From: Pigoraptor vietnamica
Taxonomy: Eukaryota > Opisthokonta > Filasterea
NCBI GenBank assembly: GCA_943704525.1
Contig: CALSCQ010002394.1
Span: 1-17,402, forward strand
Reading direction: 5' to 3'
Length of the DNA: 17,402 bases
Part shown: piece by piece, positions 1-10,177 of the stretch
How the letters are laid out: each line of letters begins with the position of its first letter
How positions within the stretch are numbered: position 1 is the stretch's first letter
The notes under the pieces: model-generated
Database searches by the model: none
What the model was told of the DNA's origin: nothing
Seen by the model: only the letters and a program-made list of their open reading frames with translations
Translations under genes and position numbers: made by a program

Positions 1-270
1 TTTTTTCTCCTTTTTTTTTTTTTTTTTTCGTCTGAGCTTTGTAACTGGCGCAACGCTCCATGGTCTCTCCATAATATCACTGTACGCTTTTCTTCGCGTG
101 AAATAAAAAAAAAATTCTCTACCGCGTTTTTATTTTTTCCGCTCCACTTGTGTAACGTGCGAGTTCGTCTTGCGTGGCACTTTATCCGTGCGCGCGTTGC
201 GTGATTTGCACGCAGATGTGCAAACTGTGAACACACGCGCACAACCACTGCCTTTTGGGCATCCGCGACG
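1..270. other. 5' flank of the FYR-domain gene
   Basis: The stretch opens with an almost pure T run (1-28) and has further A and T runs near 106-140. It then becomes mixed sequence up to the first ATG at 271. I see no convincing coding exon, RNA gene or TATA box. It probably holds the promoter and 5' untranslated region of the gene that follows, but that is inferred from position only. Confidence 0.4.
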
Positions 271-2759
271 ATGGCCTCCGACGCGCGTCGCAACAAGTCG
301 CCGGCGATTCTCATTACGTGCGACCCTCGCACTCAACGCGACTTTGTAAGGGACGAGTGCACTCCCTTTCATCAGTATCACGTGTTCTGCTGCCGCGACC
401 TCGCAGGCCTCCCCCCCGGAGCATCCGCCGTGTCGCGCGTGGTCGCTTACGTGGATGCGTTCATCTCGTGGCTGGTTCGTCACGCGAACGGCAGGGACTT
501 GCTCGGCGCGTTTGCCTCGGAGGTCTCGTCCACGTTCGCCCACCTTGCCGCGTACATCGACCGCGACCGACACAACGGGGGTCGGTGCCGAAGCGAGTTT
601 GTCGACTCTCTCACGCGGCGGCTGCGCGAGATTGACCTTCCCAACGTGCACGTCTGCAAGAGGATCAACTCGGCCGCTGATTCGGCTGCGTATCTGTTCC
701 TGTTGGACAGAACTGCAGTTTCAAGTGACCTGTGGGCGGTCATCGAGGAGCGCACGGGCCCGTTTGTGGATTTTTTCGCGTTTGACGACTTCACGCTCGT
801 GTCGCATCCATTGGCCGGCGCCGATAACGCTCTGTGGGGGTTGAAGCCGGCGTGGCCAGAGGCGTCGACCGTTAACGCTGCGCATGCCGTCGCTGCGTTG
901 TCTCAGTGCGTCGAGTGGTCGCACGGCACGCGCTCGTCGTGGTGCTTTGTGCTGGACGACTGGGAGGATACGGTCCGCGCCGTGACGGAGAGCGCAAAGG
1001 GGGCGGGCGCGTTCTTCCAGGTGGACGAATTTTCTTCCGCATCTCTCGAAACGGCGGCGCACTGGTTGACGGAGAAGGCGAGCCATTCAGATGCGCCACC
1101 ACCGGCCATCGCGTTTGCTTCGACTGATCCCACAAGGGGTCCAATCGTCATCGCGCGATTGGCCGCCGCGGCAACGCTGCTCGGTAGTGCGAAGGTGCAG
1201 AGGAACTTCCGCTGCTTTGTCTACTTTGCCGTGCAGGCACGGTCGCTGGAGGCGCTTGACCGGCGGTTCTCGCCCGCGCGTATACGCGCATCGGTCGCCG
1301 AGACGCTGTACCAGGGTTCGCGGCTCTCGGAAGGGTTTCCCACAAGCGTCCGCATCGAGTCCGCGGAGCCGTGGGCGAGCGCGGGGCGGTCGAGCGGGTC
1401 TCAGAGGGCGCCTCCCGGCGCGGTGGTCATTGGTGTGCAGGTGGAATGGGGCGATTTTGACTTGCTGGACTCGAAGTACATGGCGCTCCTGCGCGAAAAG
1501 CCGGTGGTTGAGGAGGAAGTTGTGCGGGCGGGTCCGGTCGGGTCGGTCGCGCAACAGCCGGCGAAGCGCAAGTGGAGCGCGGCCGACGGACATCCGGGCG
1601 CCGACGAGGATCGTGCCGCCAAGCGAACGCGCTCCATCGTTCTTGGGGGTGGGACGGCGGAGCCTCCCGACGTCGACATGGAAGGCGCGGACGGGCGCGA
1701 GAGTCCGCTGTATGGCAGTAAGATGGGCCCGACGCGCGCCTTTGAGCCGCGAACGCCCGTGTCCTCTGCCGTGCTGTCGAGCGAGAGCGGAGCGCACATT
1801 GGGTCGCCGACGGCGCAGGTTCCTCGGCCGCGCGTGAGCCTGGACGTTCACTCTTCGCCAGCAGGTCCCGCGGAGAAGAAGAGCTCGATTTCCGTCACAC
1901 CATCTTCGAACACACGGCGGCAGGCGGTGCCCGTGGACGAGCACGGCGTGGCGAAGGTGCCTTTTAAGATTGGCAAGATCACGTTCCAGAACATGGGAAC
2001 GATCGTGTGGGACAAGCCGGGCTTTCACAAGTGAGCGTCTGGTTCGGTCGTTGTTCGGCGCACACGCGTTGTCGTCGTACTAATCATATGTGCTCCGCCT
2101 CTGTTGCAGCGAGCATTACATTTACCCCGTCGGCTTCACGACGATCAAGGTGTACGACCCTAGCCACAAGATGGCAGGGACCGGCGAGGAGTACAAGAAT
2201 GAGATTGTCGACAACGGCGACAAGCCGCTGGTGCGTGCAGTGACTGACTGTGCTCGTTTTGAGGTTCGAAGCTCTCTCCATTGTCTCATTCCAGTCTTTG
2301 TTCGCCCACGCGTTGTCCTTCATTGCGGCAGTTTGTCGTGACGCGTCTGAGCGACAACGAGAAATGGGACGGCCCCACCGTCACCTCTGTCTGGACGAAG
2401 GTTGTGCGGTCGATGCGCGACGAAAGCAAGGACGACAGCGGCGCGCCGCCAAAGAACGTGTCGGGTCCGTCGTATTTTGGCTTTGGGGATCAGTCGTTTC
2501 CACAGATCAAGAAGTACATCGAAGGGGTACGTTGCTTATTTTCCGGTCTATCCATTTACTGCGAGTCTGATGTGGTTCAACACATGACTGTCGTATGCCT
2601 TGCTAATTGTGTTGTGCGTTGTATTTGCAGATGCCCAACGCCGACAAGTGCGAAAAGTATTGGCGCCACCGTAAGCTTGAGAGCGCGGCACCCGGCCCTG
2701 CTACAGCTGCCCCCACTCCGAAGGAAACTGAGGAGGCGGAGGAGGAGGCGGGCGAATGA
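271..2759 (+). CDS. FYRN/FYRC domain nuclear protein, 734 aa, four exons
   Basis: Exons by splice signals and phase: 271-2030, 2110-2230, 2332-2526, 2631-2759, giving 734 residues. The C-terminal part is a clear FYRN domain (about residues 566-627; GTIVWDKPGF, then EHYIYPVGFTT after the first intron) followed by FYRC (about 628-706; GFGDQSFPQIKKYIEG, then MPNADKCEKYW). These phenylalanine/tyrosine-rich domains occur in chromatin proteins such as MLL/Trithorax, some JmjC demethylases and TBRG1. No SET, JmjC, PHD or other catalytic domain is visible. Residues 1-560 match nothing I recognise. Basic clusters KRKW (432-435) and KRTR (451-454) sit in a charged, Ser/Pro-rich linker and look like a bipartite nuclear signal. 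Introns 2 and 3 are phase 0; intron 2 falls at the FYRN/FYRC boundary and intron 3 cuts FYRC. Intron 1 carries TACTAAT, a branch-point-like site. The stop lies in a short ATGA repeat. The FYR call is firm; the biological role is inferred. Confidence 0.9.
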
Positions 2760-3055
2760 ATGAATGAAGCGGCATTTACCAAGAAAGTACATGTTGTCTG
2801 GACTTTGGGTAACGTGATTCCATTTTGGACGCTGTCAGCCATTCAGTCAAACGCTTATCGCATGCAACCTCGTACGAACCGCAGTCAAGGCGACATCCCC
2901 TCTTCGAGTCATTCCGTCCTCTCTTCTGCGACACACGTGCGCCGGTTCGCTGCGTGCAAAAATCACGGCGGGCAGCTTGCCGTGATAATGTTTCTGGCGC
3001 TCGACATGCGCGGGTAGTCGAGGGGCGTTGCCCTTTGGATTTGCTCACCGCGAAA
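2760..3055. other. Intergenic spacer between FYR gene and beta-helix gene
   Basis: Just under 300 bases separate the stop of the FYR gene from the ATG of the next gene on the same strand. No AATAAA signal, RNA gene or credible exon is visible. It should contain the 3' end of one transcript and the promoter of the next. Confidence 0.4.
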
Positions 3056-6025
3056 ATGTCGCGTTTCCCGCGCGCACGAATGGCCGCACTTGCCCTTGTT
3101 GTGCTGCTTGGGTGCGCGTTGTGTGCTCATGCGCTTCCTGATTCGATTTGCGGCGTCTTCAATTATGCTGGTTGCGATGACAGGTGGGTGTGCGTGCACG
3201 ACATTATGCCACTGCGTGCACGCATGCGCGTGCATTCTTCATTTCATAGACGATGTTGTTTCTTTTCACGACAGCTGTCTGAAAGTACGACACATTTGTC
3301 CAATGCAGCACGTGGGCAACCCTCGCATCCCCCGACGTGTCGGCGTCCATAGACTCTGATGCCGATCCCTTCGCTCTCTCCGCAACCATTCGCTCGGCGC
3401 CACCATCTCTTTCGGTTGTGCTCGCTCTCACAGGCAGCTCGCCATTCCTTCTCGACTCGCCGCTCGCGTTGAGTGGGCCCGCCGTGCTCCTCTTGGGACC
3501 CGCGACTGTCGTGTGCGCGTTCGGCGACAGCGCGCCTGCGTTCACCATTAGCGGCGGCGTTGTGGCGGTGTCGGGCATCGAGTTTGTCGGCTGCATGCAC
3601 GGCGTCTTATCGGTGGGCGCATCGGCCGCAGTGTACATTGAGCAGTCCGCTTTCGAGCGCAACGCTGCGCCGTCGACGAGCCCTTCCCTTGTCGGCCCTT
3701 CGATCGCAACCGCCGGCGCTGTCGTGTGTGTGCAGTGCGCATTTGACAGCCTACTTGGTGGTCCGGAAGGCGGGGCGGCGGCGCTGGCCAACTCGGGCAC
3801 CTTTGCGTGCATACAGTGCCGTATGTCGTCGGCAATCACTTTGGGGGATGGCGGGTTTATCGCTGCGCGCGGAGCCTCCCTCGTTTATCTCGACTCGTGC
3901 CTCGTGAACTCGGCCGTTTCGAAAAAGCGCGGCGGATTCATGTTCCTCGCCAATTCATCCCGCGCGCTCATCAACGCCTGCGACATATCGAGTTGCCAAT
4001 CTGGTGACGCCGGCGGGGCTGTTGCGGCGACGGGCTCCTCCCAGCTGCGCGTGCAGTCGACGGTACTCAGCCTGGCCGAGAGCCTCGCGACGGGCGGTGG
4101 CGGACTGTCGGCACACGATGCCGCGCAAGTGGTACTCCAAGCATGCAACATATCGTACGTTCGGGCGCCCACGACAATCGGCGGCGCCGTCCTTGCGGTC
4201 GACGTGGCCGCTGTTCGCCTCGCGCAGTGCAGCGTGCTTCATGCGACCGCCGTTGTGGGCGGAATATTGGGCGTCGGGGGCAATGCGACCCTCGAACTTG
4301 TTGACGTTGAGGCGTCGGACACCGAAGCCGTCAGCGGCGGCGGCTTCCTCTACGCGGAGTCGGGAGCGGTGGCATCGCTAGTGAACGTGCGGGTGGCGGG
4401 CACCAGCGCACCACAGACGGCCGGCGGTGCTGTACTCGCTCTCGGACAGAGCGCCGTTACGCTGGTCGACTGCGACGTTACGCGCGCGTCTGCAGCGTAC
4501 GGAGGCGCTCTCTTTGTGGCCAAATCCGCGCTCGTGAACGTCACAGGCGGCCACTTTGCCGACGTCTCGGCCTTCACGAGCGGCGATGGCGTCGGGGGTT
4601 TTGCTTGGGTTGAGGGCGATGGAACGCTGGTCGCTTCCGGCGTGATCGTTGAGCGGAGTGCCGCCGTCGTTTCGAGCTCGATTCTCTACGCGAGGATGTC
4701 TGCAAAAGTGCGCTTGAGCGATTGTGTGCTCATGGGCGCTAGCGTAAACGGGTCCGCGACTGCCGGCGGGTGCTTCTCGTCCGTCGACGCGGCGTCAATC
4801 GCTATCGACCGCTCGCACATCTCGCGATGCTCAGCTCTCACCGGGGCCGTGCTCTACTCCCGCGGCGGCGCGTCGACGTCCATCAGTAACTCGTTTGTGG
4901 AGTCGGCCGTTGCGCTGAAACTGGGGGGCGTCGCGGCGCTCGAAGGCACGGCGCGACTGGCCGTTGTGGGCACGCATATAACGCAATGCATGTCGGAGGT
5001 TGGGGGCGGCGCGTTTGGCGTGTCGGGCGGCGCGAGTCTCGTGTTCGATGCTTCGACCTTTGTTGGAATGGCTGGGCCGATATACGGCGGGTTTCTTTAC
5101 GCAGAGGGAAAATCGTCCGTGCAGATCTCGCAATCGATTCTCGCGAACGTCTCGACGTCGTTTGCCGGCGGTTCCATCTACACCGAAGATCAGTCGCAGG
5201 TGTCGCTGTCGGGGGTGCGCGTGCGCGGGACGGTCGCTTCGGTCGTCGGGGGCTTTGCCATTATCAGCCATGCGGGCCTAATGTCGCTCACGGACTGTGA
5301 AGTGGAGATGGCGTCGGCGAATGCAGGCGGCCTCATCGGGGCCCAGCAGACGGCCGCTGTGCTCTTGGAACGCACGGCTGTGCGATTTTCGAGAGCCCTC
5401 TCCACGAGCGGCGGCGTGTTCGCGATCATGGACTCTGCCTCGGTGGCGGTGGTCGACTGCGACATCGAGGACACCTCCGCAGCGGACGACGGCGGGCTTG
5501 CGGTGATGGCGAGTAACTCGACGCTGACGATGCGCGGCACGCGTGTACGACGAACGGTCGCTCTTGCGGGTGACGGGGGCGCCATTACGATGTCCGGCGT
5601 TGGCGGCAGCGTTTCGATCACCGACAGCACGTTCGAGTCTTGCCTGGCGATGAGAGACGGTTGCTTTGTCGTCGCGCAGCCGGCGTCCCTGGAGCTACGC
5701 CGCGTGTCCGTGAACGTCGCCGTTGCGGGCGGTTTCGGAGCGCTGGTCGCCGTCCAAGCGCAGGCGACCCTCGACGTACTATCCGTCAACCAGACGCGCT
5801 CGCTTGTGATCGACATGGTAAACGTGACGGATGCCGTTGCCTCGCGCAGCGGAGGGTGCCTCTTTATTGGCCCCCCGACGCACGTAGCCATGTCGGACGT
5901 ACGGCTGGTTCGCTGCGTAGCGGGCGGCCGGCAGCCGCACATCCCTGTGCCAGTGAACGACTCGTCTTACGGCCTCCTTGCGAGAATTCTCGCGAGTGAG
6001 TGCGAGCGCGTTTTGCTGTGACCTC

Positions 6026-6096
<71 letters not shown>

Positions 6097-8001
6097 ATTT
6101 GCTGCCTTTTCGTATTCGTTTCAAATCGTCTCCCCCTCTTTTCGTTTTTTCCAAGCTGTTGTTGCCTTCTCGTCTCCCGCGTCCGCTTTGCAAAGCATTT
6201 TGCTCAAGAGCCCCCGGATGCGCAGATCCCGCACGCACCGCCCCCACCGGCGATCTCTGCTACGCGCTCACCGGCTCGCCCACGGCGGGCGGCTATGAGT
6301 ACGTGCGGAGCCATCTACCTCGGCTTTGACCCTTCGCCTGCCAACGGTCCGTCTCACGTGTCTCTTGCGCGCGTGTATGCTGCGTCGCCCTTCTCGCCAG
6401 TGGCCCCGGGCGTGTACTGCGCGATGGGCAATTGCGCCTCGCTCAATGACAGCGGCATATCGATGACGAACGGGCGATCGACGTACGCCACCAACGCCAC
6501 CGTTACGGGCGTGGCGAGCCGCATACACATGGAGCCGCCGACTGTGGACTTGCAGCCGGGCGATACCCTGCCATCTCTGCGACTGCGGGCGAAGGACTTG
6601 CGCGACAATCCGATTTTCATCGCGCCCACGCGATCGCTCGCCGTGCGCCTCGTTGTCACGTGCGCGAACGCCTCCGGCAACGTGGTGGCCACGTTTGCCG
6701 GTTCGTCGGAGGTGGCCATGGAGGGCATCCGCGTCTACGGGCGGGAAAAGGCGTCGTGCGACATACGGCTGGCGCCCGCGAACCTGCTGTACGCACCAAC
6801 CGACCCCCTGTTCACGACGTCGTCGACCGTCCGGCTCTCCCTGTCGCAGTGCGGGGGCGACAAGGTCGAGGGTGTGGATGCGGACGCCAACCTCCCCGCC
6901 TGCGTCACCCCCTCTTGCGTTCCTGCGTGCAACCACGGCAAGTGCGTGACGAAGAGCGCGACCTTTCTACCGAACGGAAATGCGCTCCTAACGTTTGGGT
7001 GCCGCTGCGATCGCGGGTGGGCGGGCGAATCGTGCGACGTCCCCGTGCTCTACGCGGCGCTGGCTGCGGCGCTCGCGCTCTTCACGGCCCTCTTGGTGCT
7101 GTCGGCGTACCGTTACCGCCGGCCGCTTCTCGCGTTTATCCGCACACGGCAAGAGTCGCTTCTCCGCACCCAGGAGAGCCGCGCCATCCTCTTTCGCGTG
7201 GCCAAGTACGTCTTCCTTTCCCTGCTGGAGGCGGTTGACCTTCTCACGGATTTGATCGCGATGTTGCAGTTGCTGTCGCGCCCGAAGAACCAGCAGCACG
7301 GCGTGGGCCCGGCCTACCTGGGCGTATTTGTGGTGTCGGCGCTGATTTCGCTCACGTCGCTCGTCATTCTCGTGGAGCGCGTGCGATTTGTGCTCGTAAC
7401 GGCACGCCGCCCTTCCATCGCGCAAGCGCCGCTGTCGGAACCGGACATGTCCGAGAACACGGACGGAAAGGCGCGGTCACGGAGAATGAGCGCCGCCACA
7501 CAGCTCACGACGTTCGGGGCGCCCCTCGCGGCACCCGACATCCCGACGGACTTGGAGTCACTCCGCGCGAACGAGAAACGGCTGAAGCAGAAGCTGCGCG
7601 TGGTCGGCCTTGCCGTGCTTCTCGTCCTCGTGGAAGACGTGTCGATGATCGCTCTCAACACGTATCTCACGTACGAGGACAGCCACTCGAACGTCGGCGT
7701 TCCCGCGTCGTTCCTCGTCTCGCTCGTGTGGAGCGCGTTCATGGTGGGCGTCAAGGCGAGGAAATTTGTCGTCTTTTTCAAGCTGCTTGTATCGCTGGTC
7801 GACACGCACGCGGCCGTCGTCGCGGCTACCGAGGGCGAGGACGAAGGCGCTATCGGCGACAAGAACGGACAGAGCGACGGCGCGAGGGAGCACGTGCAGC
7901 TGTCGTTGAACGGGCACAAAGATCGGCAGCTGCATCTCGTGAAAGAGGAGGACGAACTCTCGACGGCGGCAATAGCACAAGTGCGCGCGACCGACGTGTA
8001 G
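3056..8001 (+). CDS. Secreted/surface beta-helix repeat protein with EGF-like and multi-pass C-terminus, about 1535 aa
   Basis: The simplest model joins 3056-3183, 3309-5995 and 6209-8001 (1535 aa). Residues 9-26 (MAALALVVLLGCALCAHA) form a signal peptide. From about residue 60 to 930 the chain is built of irregular units of roughly 30-35 residues with a GG(A/G/F)(V/L) turn, alternating small and hydrophobic residues and a recurring Cys (for example GGAVLAV, GGFLYAESG, GGALFVAKS). This is typical of right-handed parallel beta-helix proteins and chlamydial Pmp-like repeats. An EGF-like module follows near 1170-1215 (CVPACNHGKC, then FGCRCDRGWAGESCD), then hydrophobic segments near 1218-1239, 1273-1295, 1308-1328, 1402-1424 and 1440-1470, and a charged tail. 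A surface receptor or adhesin is an inference. The junction into exon 3 is uncertain: bases 6226-6302 look more coding in another frame (GDLCYALTGSPTAGGYEY), so an indel or a missed intron is possible near 6300. Confidence 0.8.
6031..6095 (+). repeat. (GT)n microsatellite inside an intron
   Basis: About 32 uninterrupted GT units lie 35 bases after the GTGAGT donor of intron 2 of the beta-helix gene, so the transcript carries a UG tract. The Cys-Val runs it would encode are artefacts of the repeat. Confidence 0.95.
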
Positions 8002-8047
8002 TTGGGCCGTGGGGGCGTACGTGCATTAAATGCGTTTTTGAAGTCAC

Positions 8048-8894
8048 TCAATTGTTAGAGTACCCTCTCGGGCTGCTTCTCTTCCGAACGGCGGCGTTAA
8101 ACATGGAGAACACAGCGACGGCGGAAAGCGAAATGCGGCTAAAGGCGTGCAGTAACGTGTCCGTGTGACCGACACTTGACAGGACAGCCCACCGCCAGTC
8201 GCGAACAGACACAAGAGACTGCGCCAATGGGCATATTGTAAAAGATATTCTTGAACGAATCGAGCGCGCCTTTGAGCGAAAAGTGGGCCTCATCGTGCTG
8301 CCATGCGATCTCCTTGGGGTCACCCTCAGCCCCTTCGCCGGCATTGCGAAGTCGACGACGGCGACGTCTGCGTCCCACACTTTCTGAGGCTCACTTATGC
8401 GCCCGAGCGCAAGCGGCGCAGTTTGCAGCGATTGGGCGAGCGCCATGGAGGCCGTTGATCTTCAGTGTGGAACAGCAGGCGGGACCCTCTGGACGGAAGA
8501 ACCCTCAAAACGCAGCCTTGCACACGCGCCACAGCAACGACCGCGAAGAGGCGGCGGTTGTCCGACGGAGAAAGCAACAGCGTAACACGCCGTGAGCGTA
8601 GAGTCCGTACTGATGTGCGACGAACGGGGGTGCGCATCGTTGCGACAAAGCGGAGGCAAGGCCCGCCTCCACGCACTTTCGCGTGCTAGATATGACAAAT
8701 AGCTCGCCGTCTCTACCGACGCCAAAAATGAGAACGCCGCCGCCGTCGTTGGCGAGAGCAGACGCATAATCGGCGAGAAATTCGGCGCAGAATCTCTCGA
8801 AAGTACCAGGCCGAACGCGCGCGCAAGTGCGTTCGCTGATAACGCCAGCTCGACGGCCCATCGCCTCCTCCACAGCGCGTCGCCAGTATTCCAT
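8048..8894 (-). pseudogene. Broken or unresolved gene with AlbA_2 (Schlafen-type) motif
   Basis: From ATG 8894 the frame is open to 8505. Residues 45-65 read SALANDGGGVLIFGVGRDGE, a good match to the AlbA_2 core (SAfANt-GG-lliGV-d-G) of Schlafen-like proteins. Coding-like sequence then changes frame. CYAVAFSVGQPPP to RFEGSSVQRVPPAVPH (about 8596-8465), the usual C-terminal strand pattern of this domain, lies in a second frame and ends at TGA 8464-8462. MALAQSLQTAPLAL to VAVVDFAMPA (8446 to about 8340) continues in that second frame. GDPKEIAWQHDEAHFSLKG to IGAVSCVCSRLA (about 8320-8193) is back in the first frame, and a last piece ends at 8048 in the second. A 67-nt intron (GTGCGT donor near 8697, CAG acceptor near 8631) would cure the first change but not the TGA. 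I favour a decaying gene; sequence indels or tiny introns remain possible. Confidence 0.45.
8193..8228 (-). repeat. Copy B of a shared 12-codon block (IGAVSCVCSRLA)
   Basis: This is the core of a 41-bp match (8190-8230) to 9886-9926, with 37 of 41 bases identical. On the minus strand it reads IGAVSCVCSRLA followed by GTGGGC, a possible splice donor. All four differences from the other copy are third-position synonymous changes. Sequence outside the block is unrelated. Confidence 0.85.
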
Positions 8895-8923
8895 TTTGCG
8901 GGAGCGAGCCACTGCTGCTCGGT

Positions 8924-8969
8924 GGGGAGCAACTTGACGCCTCTCCGGGGAGCAACTTCACGCCTCTCC
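8924..8969. repeat. Tandem duplication, 2 x 23 bp
   Basis: Two adjacent 23-base copies (GGGGAGCAACTT, G or C, ACGCCTCTCC) at 8924-8946 and 8947-8969 differ at one base. They lie just upstream, on the minus strand, of the ATG of the AlbA_2-like locus. Their effect is unknown. Confidence 0.9.
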
Positions 8970-9068
8970 GTGGCGCGGCAACAACTTTGAAGAATTTTCA
9001 AGTCACCCGCGTGTTACAGCAAGGCAGGGTTAGGTTCTGCCCCTTATGAAACAACCGTCACTCAAACT

Positions 9069-10177
9069 TTACTGCCGGTGACGCTCCGTTTTCTCTCCGA
9101 CGACCGCCACGCGCGAGCCCCCAAAGAAGAAGCCGGGCGCGAGTGCGCCGTACCACAGGGCACAAACAGCAGGGAACAGCCACGGAAGTGCCAGGGCCCG
9201 TCGTGCCTCGGGATGCACGTCACGAATGGCCTTGTTGACGTCACTGTGGATGGCCGCGTGCAGGACGGCTGTCGACGGCGCATGGCTATGAGCCACGTGA
9301 TTGTCTTGCCGCGCACACGCTCAGAAAGAGTGGTCGCATGCACACGCGCCGCGGTCGGCCACACAATTATTGGATGAAATGTTACGCACCGCACACAATG
9401 CCAACAATCGCCGTTAGCGGAGACCATGCACGCAGACCGTCGCGCAGCGCGAGTGCGTTCAAGAGGAAAATGCCGGCGCCGACAGCGAGGCCGGAGAGAA
9501 TGCCGTCCTGTGGCGGGATGCCAAAGGCGTCTCAACAAGAAGCATGAAACTCACGGGCCACATGCACGGAGGCCGATATATACACGATTGAATCATGTGT
9601 GTTGACGCACCGGATCCGCGCCCGCCCGCCCGCCTTCGCCCGCCTGGAGTGCGGCGAATGCATTGCCAATCGCCACAAGGAGAAAGGCATAGCGCACGAT
9701 GTCACCCGCATCCCTCTGCAGCACGATCGATCAGACAGCGTCACACACACAAGCGCACGAAGTGGAGGACATCCTCTGTGCAGCACGCGATCGGAAAGAG
9801 TCGGACGACAGCGGCACGAGAAAGACGATGTCCAGCTTAATGTTAATTGTCTGTGTGACAGTTTTTGTTTCCATAGGCACATTCTCACCGCCAGTCGTGA
9901 GCAGACACACGACACTGCGCCAATGGCAACGAGGGGGGCGGCGATGGCCACGCAACGGCAGGACTCGAATGACCTGAATTCGGTATCATATCTCTACAGA
10001 TTACCAACACGCGCAAACGGCTGCCGAACGCAACAGAGAACGACAACACTGTCTTTGGCTTACTAACGAAATCCGACACGGGACACACCTGTTCCATTTA
10101 TCCAGTGCCTCCGCGGCGTAGAGTGCGGACGCAGAGGCACACAAAAGCGCGCCAAATGTGTTCGCAAGCGAAGGCAT
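9069..10177 (-). CDS. Small multi-pass membrane protein, 198 aa, five exons
   Basis: No single long frame shows this gene; it appears when minus-strand pieces are joined. Exons in transcript order are 10177-10089, 9973-9889, 9715-9611, 9507-9390 and 9268-9069. The four introns (115, 173, 103 and 121 nt) have donors GTGTGT, GTGAGA, GTGCGT, GTGCGT and CAG acceptors, and all phases agree. The product starts MPSLANTFGALLCASASALY and ends EKTERHRQ. About six hydrophobic segments follow one another: LANTFGALLCASASALYAA, CVAIAAPLVAIGAVSCVC, IVRYAFLLVAIGNAFAALQ, ILSGLAVGAGIFLLNALAL, LTAIVGIVCAVLHAAI and LPWLFPAVCALWYGALAPGF. The ATG follows AAGAAG, a purine-rich context. I do not recognise the family. 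The 3' end of exon 2 is shared with the AlbA_2-like locus downstream on the same strand. It is divergent from the acyltransferase gene, about 450 nt away. Confidence 0.68.
9889..9924 (-). repeat. Copy A of the shared 12-codon block (IGAVSCVCSRLA)
   Basis: This is the last 12 codons of exon 2 of the small membrane-protein gene, immediately followed by the GTGAGA donor. It matches 8193-8228 on the same strand. The matched segment forms most of the second hydrophobic segment of the protein. Confidence 0.85.

Noticed and set aside
271-420. Possible THUMP/Tan1-like N-terminus of the FYR gene (ILITCD...)
   Set aside because: Only about five residues match well and no THUMP core follows; kept only as a remark.
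1087-2028. Long open frame on the minus strand opposite the FYR gene exon 1
   Set aside because: It mirrors a well-supported coding exon in GC-rich DNA, is Arg-rich with no domain, and is typical of an antisense shadow.
5190-5942. Long minus-strand open frame opposite the beta-helix repeats
   Set aside because: The plus strand carries clear beta-helix repeats here; the minus frame is low-complexity Thr/Ser/Pro and has no start or domain support.
6031-6095. Cys-Val repeat peptides across the GT tract
   Set aside because: The tract is flanked by a GTGAGT donor and an acceptor, so it is intronic; the peptide is an artefact of the repeat.
7314-8051. Minus-strand open frame over the membrane part of the beta-helix gene
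   Set aside because: The plus strand encodes hydrophobic segments in a consistent frame; the Ser/Thr-rich minus frame is its shadow.
8462-8464. In-frame TGA as a selenocysteine codon
   Set aside because: No SECIS-like element could be recognised and the same locus has other frame changes, which decay or indels explain better.
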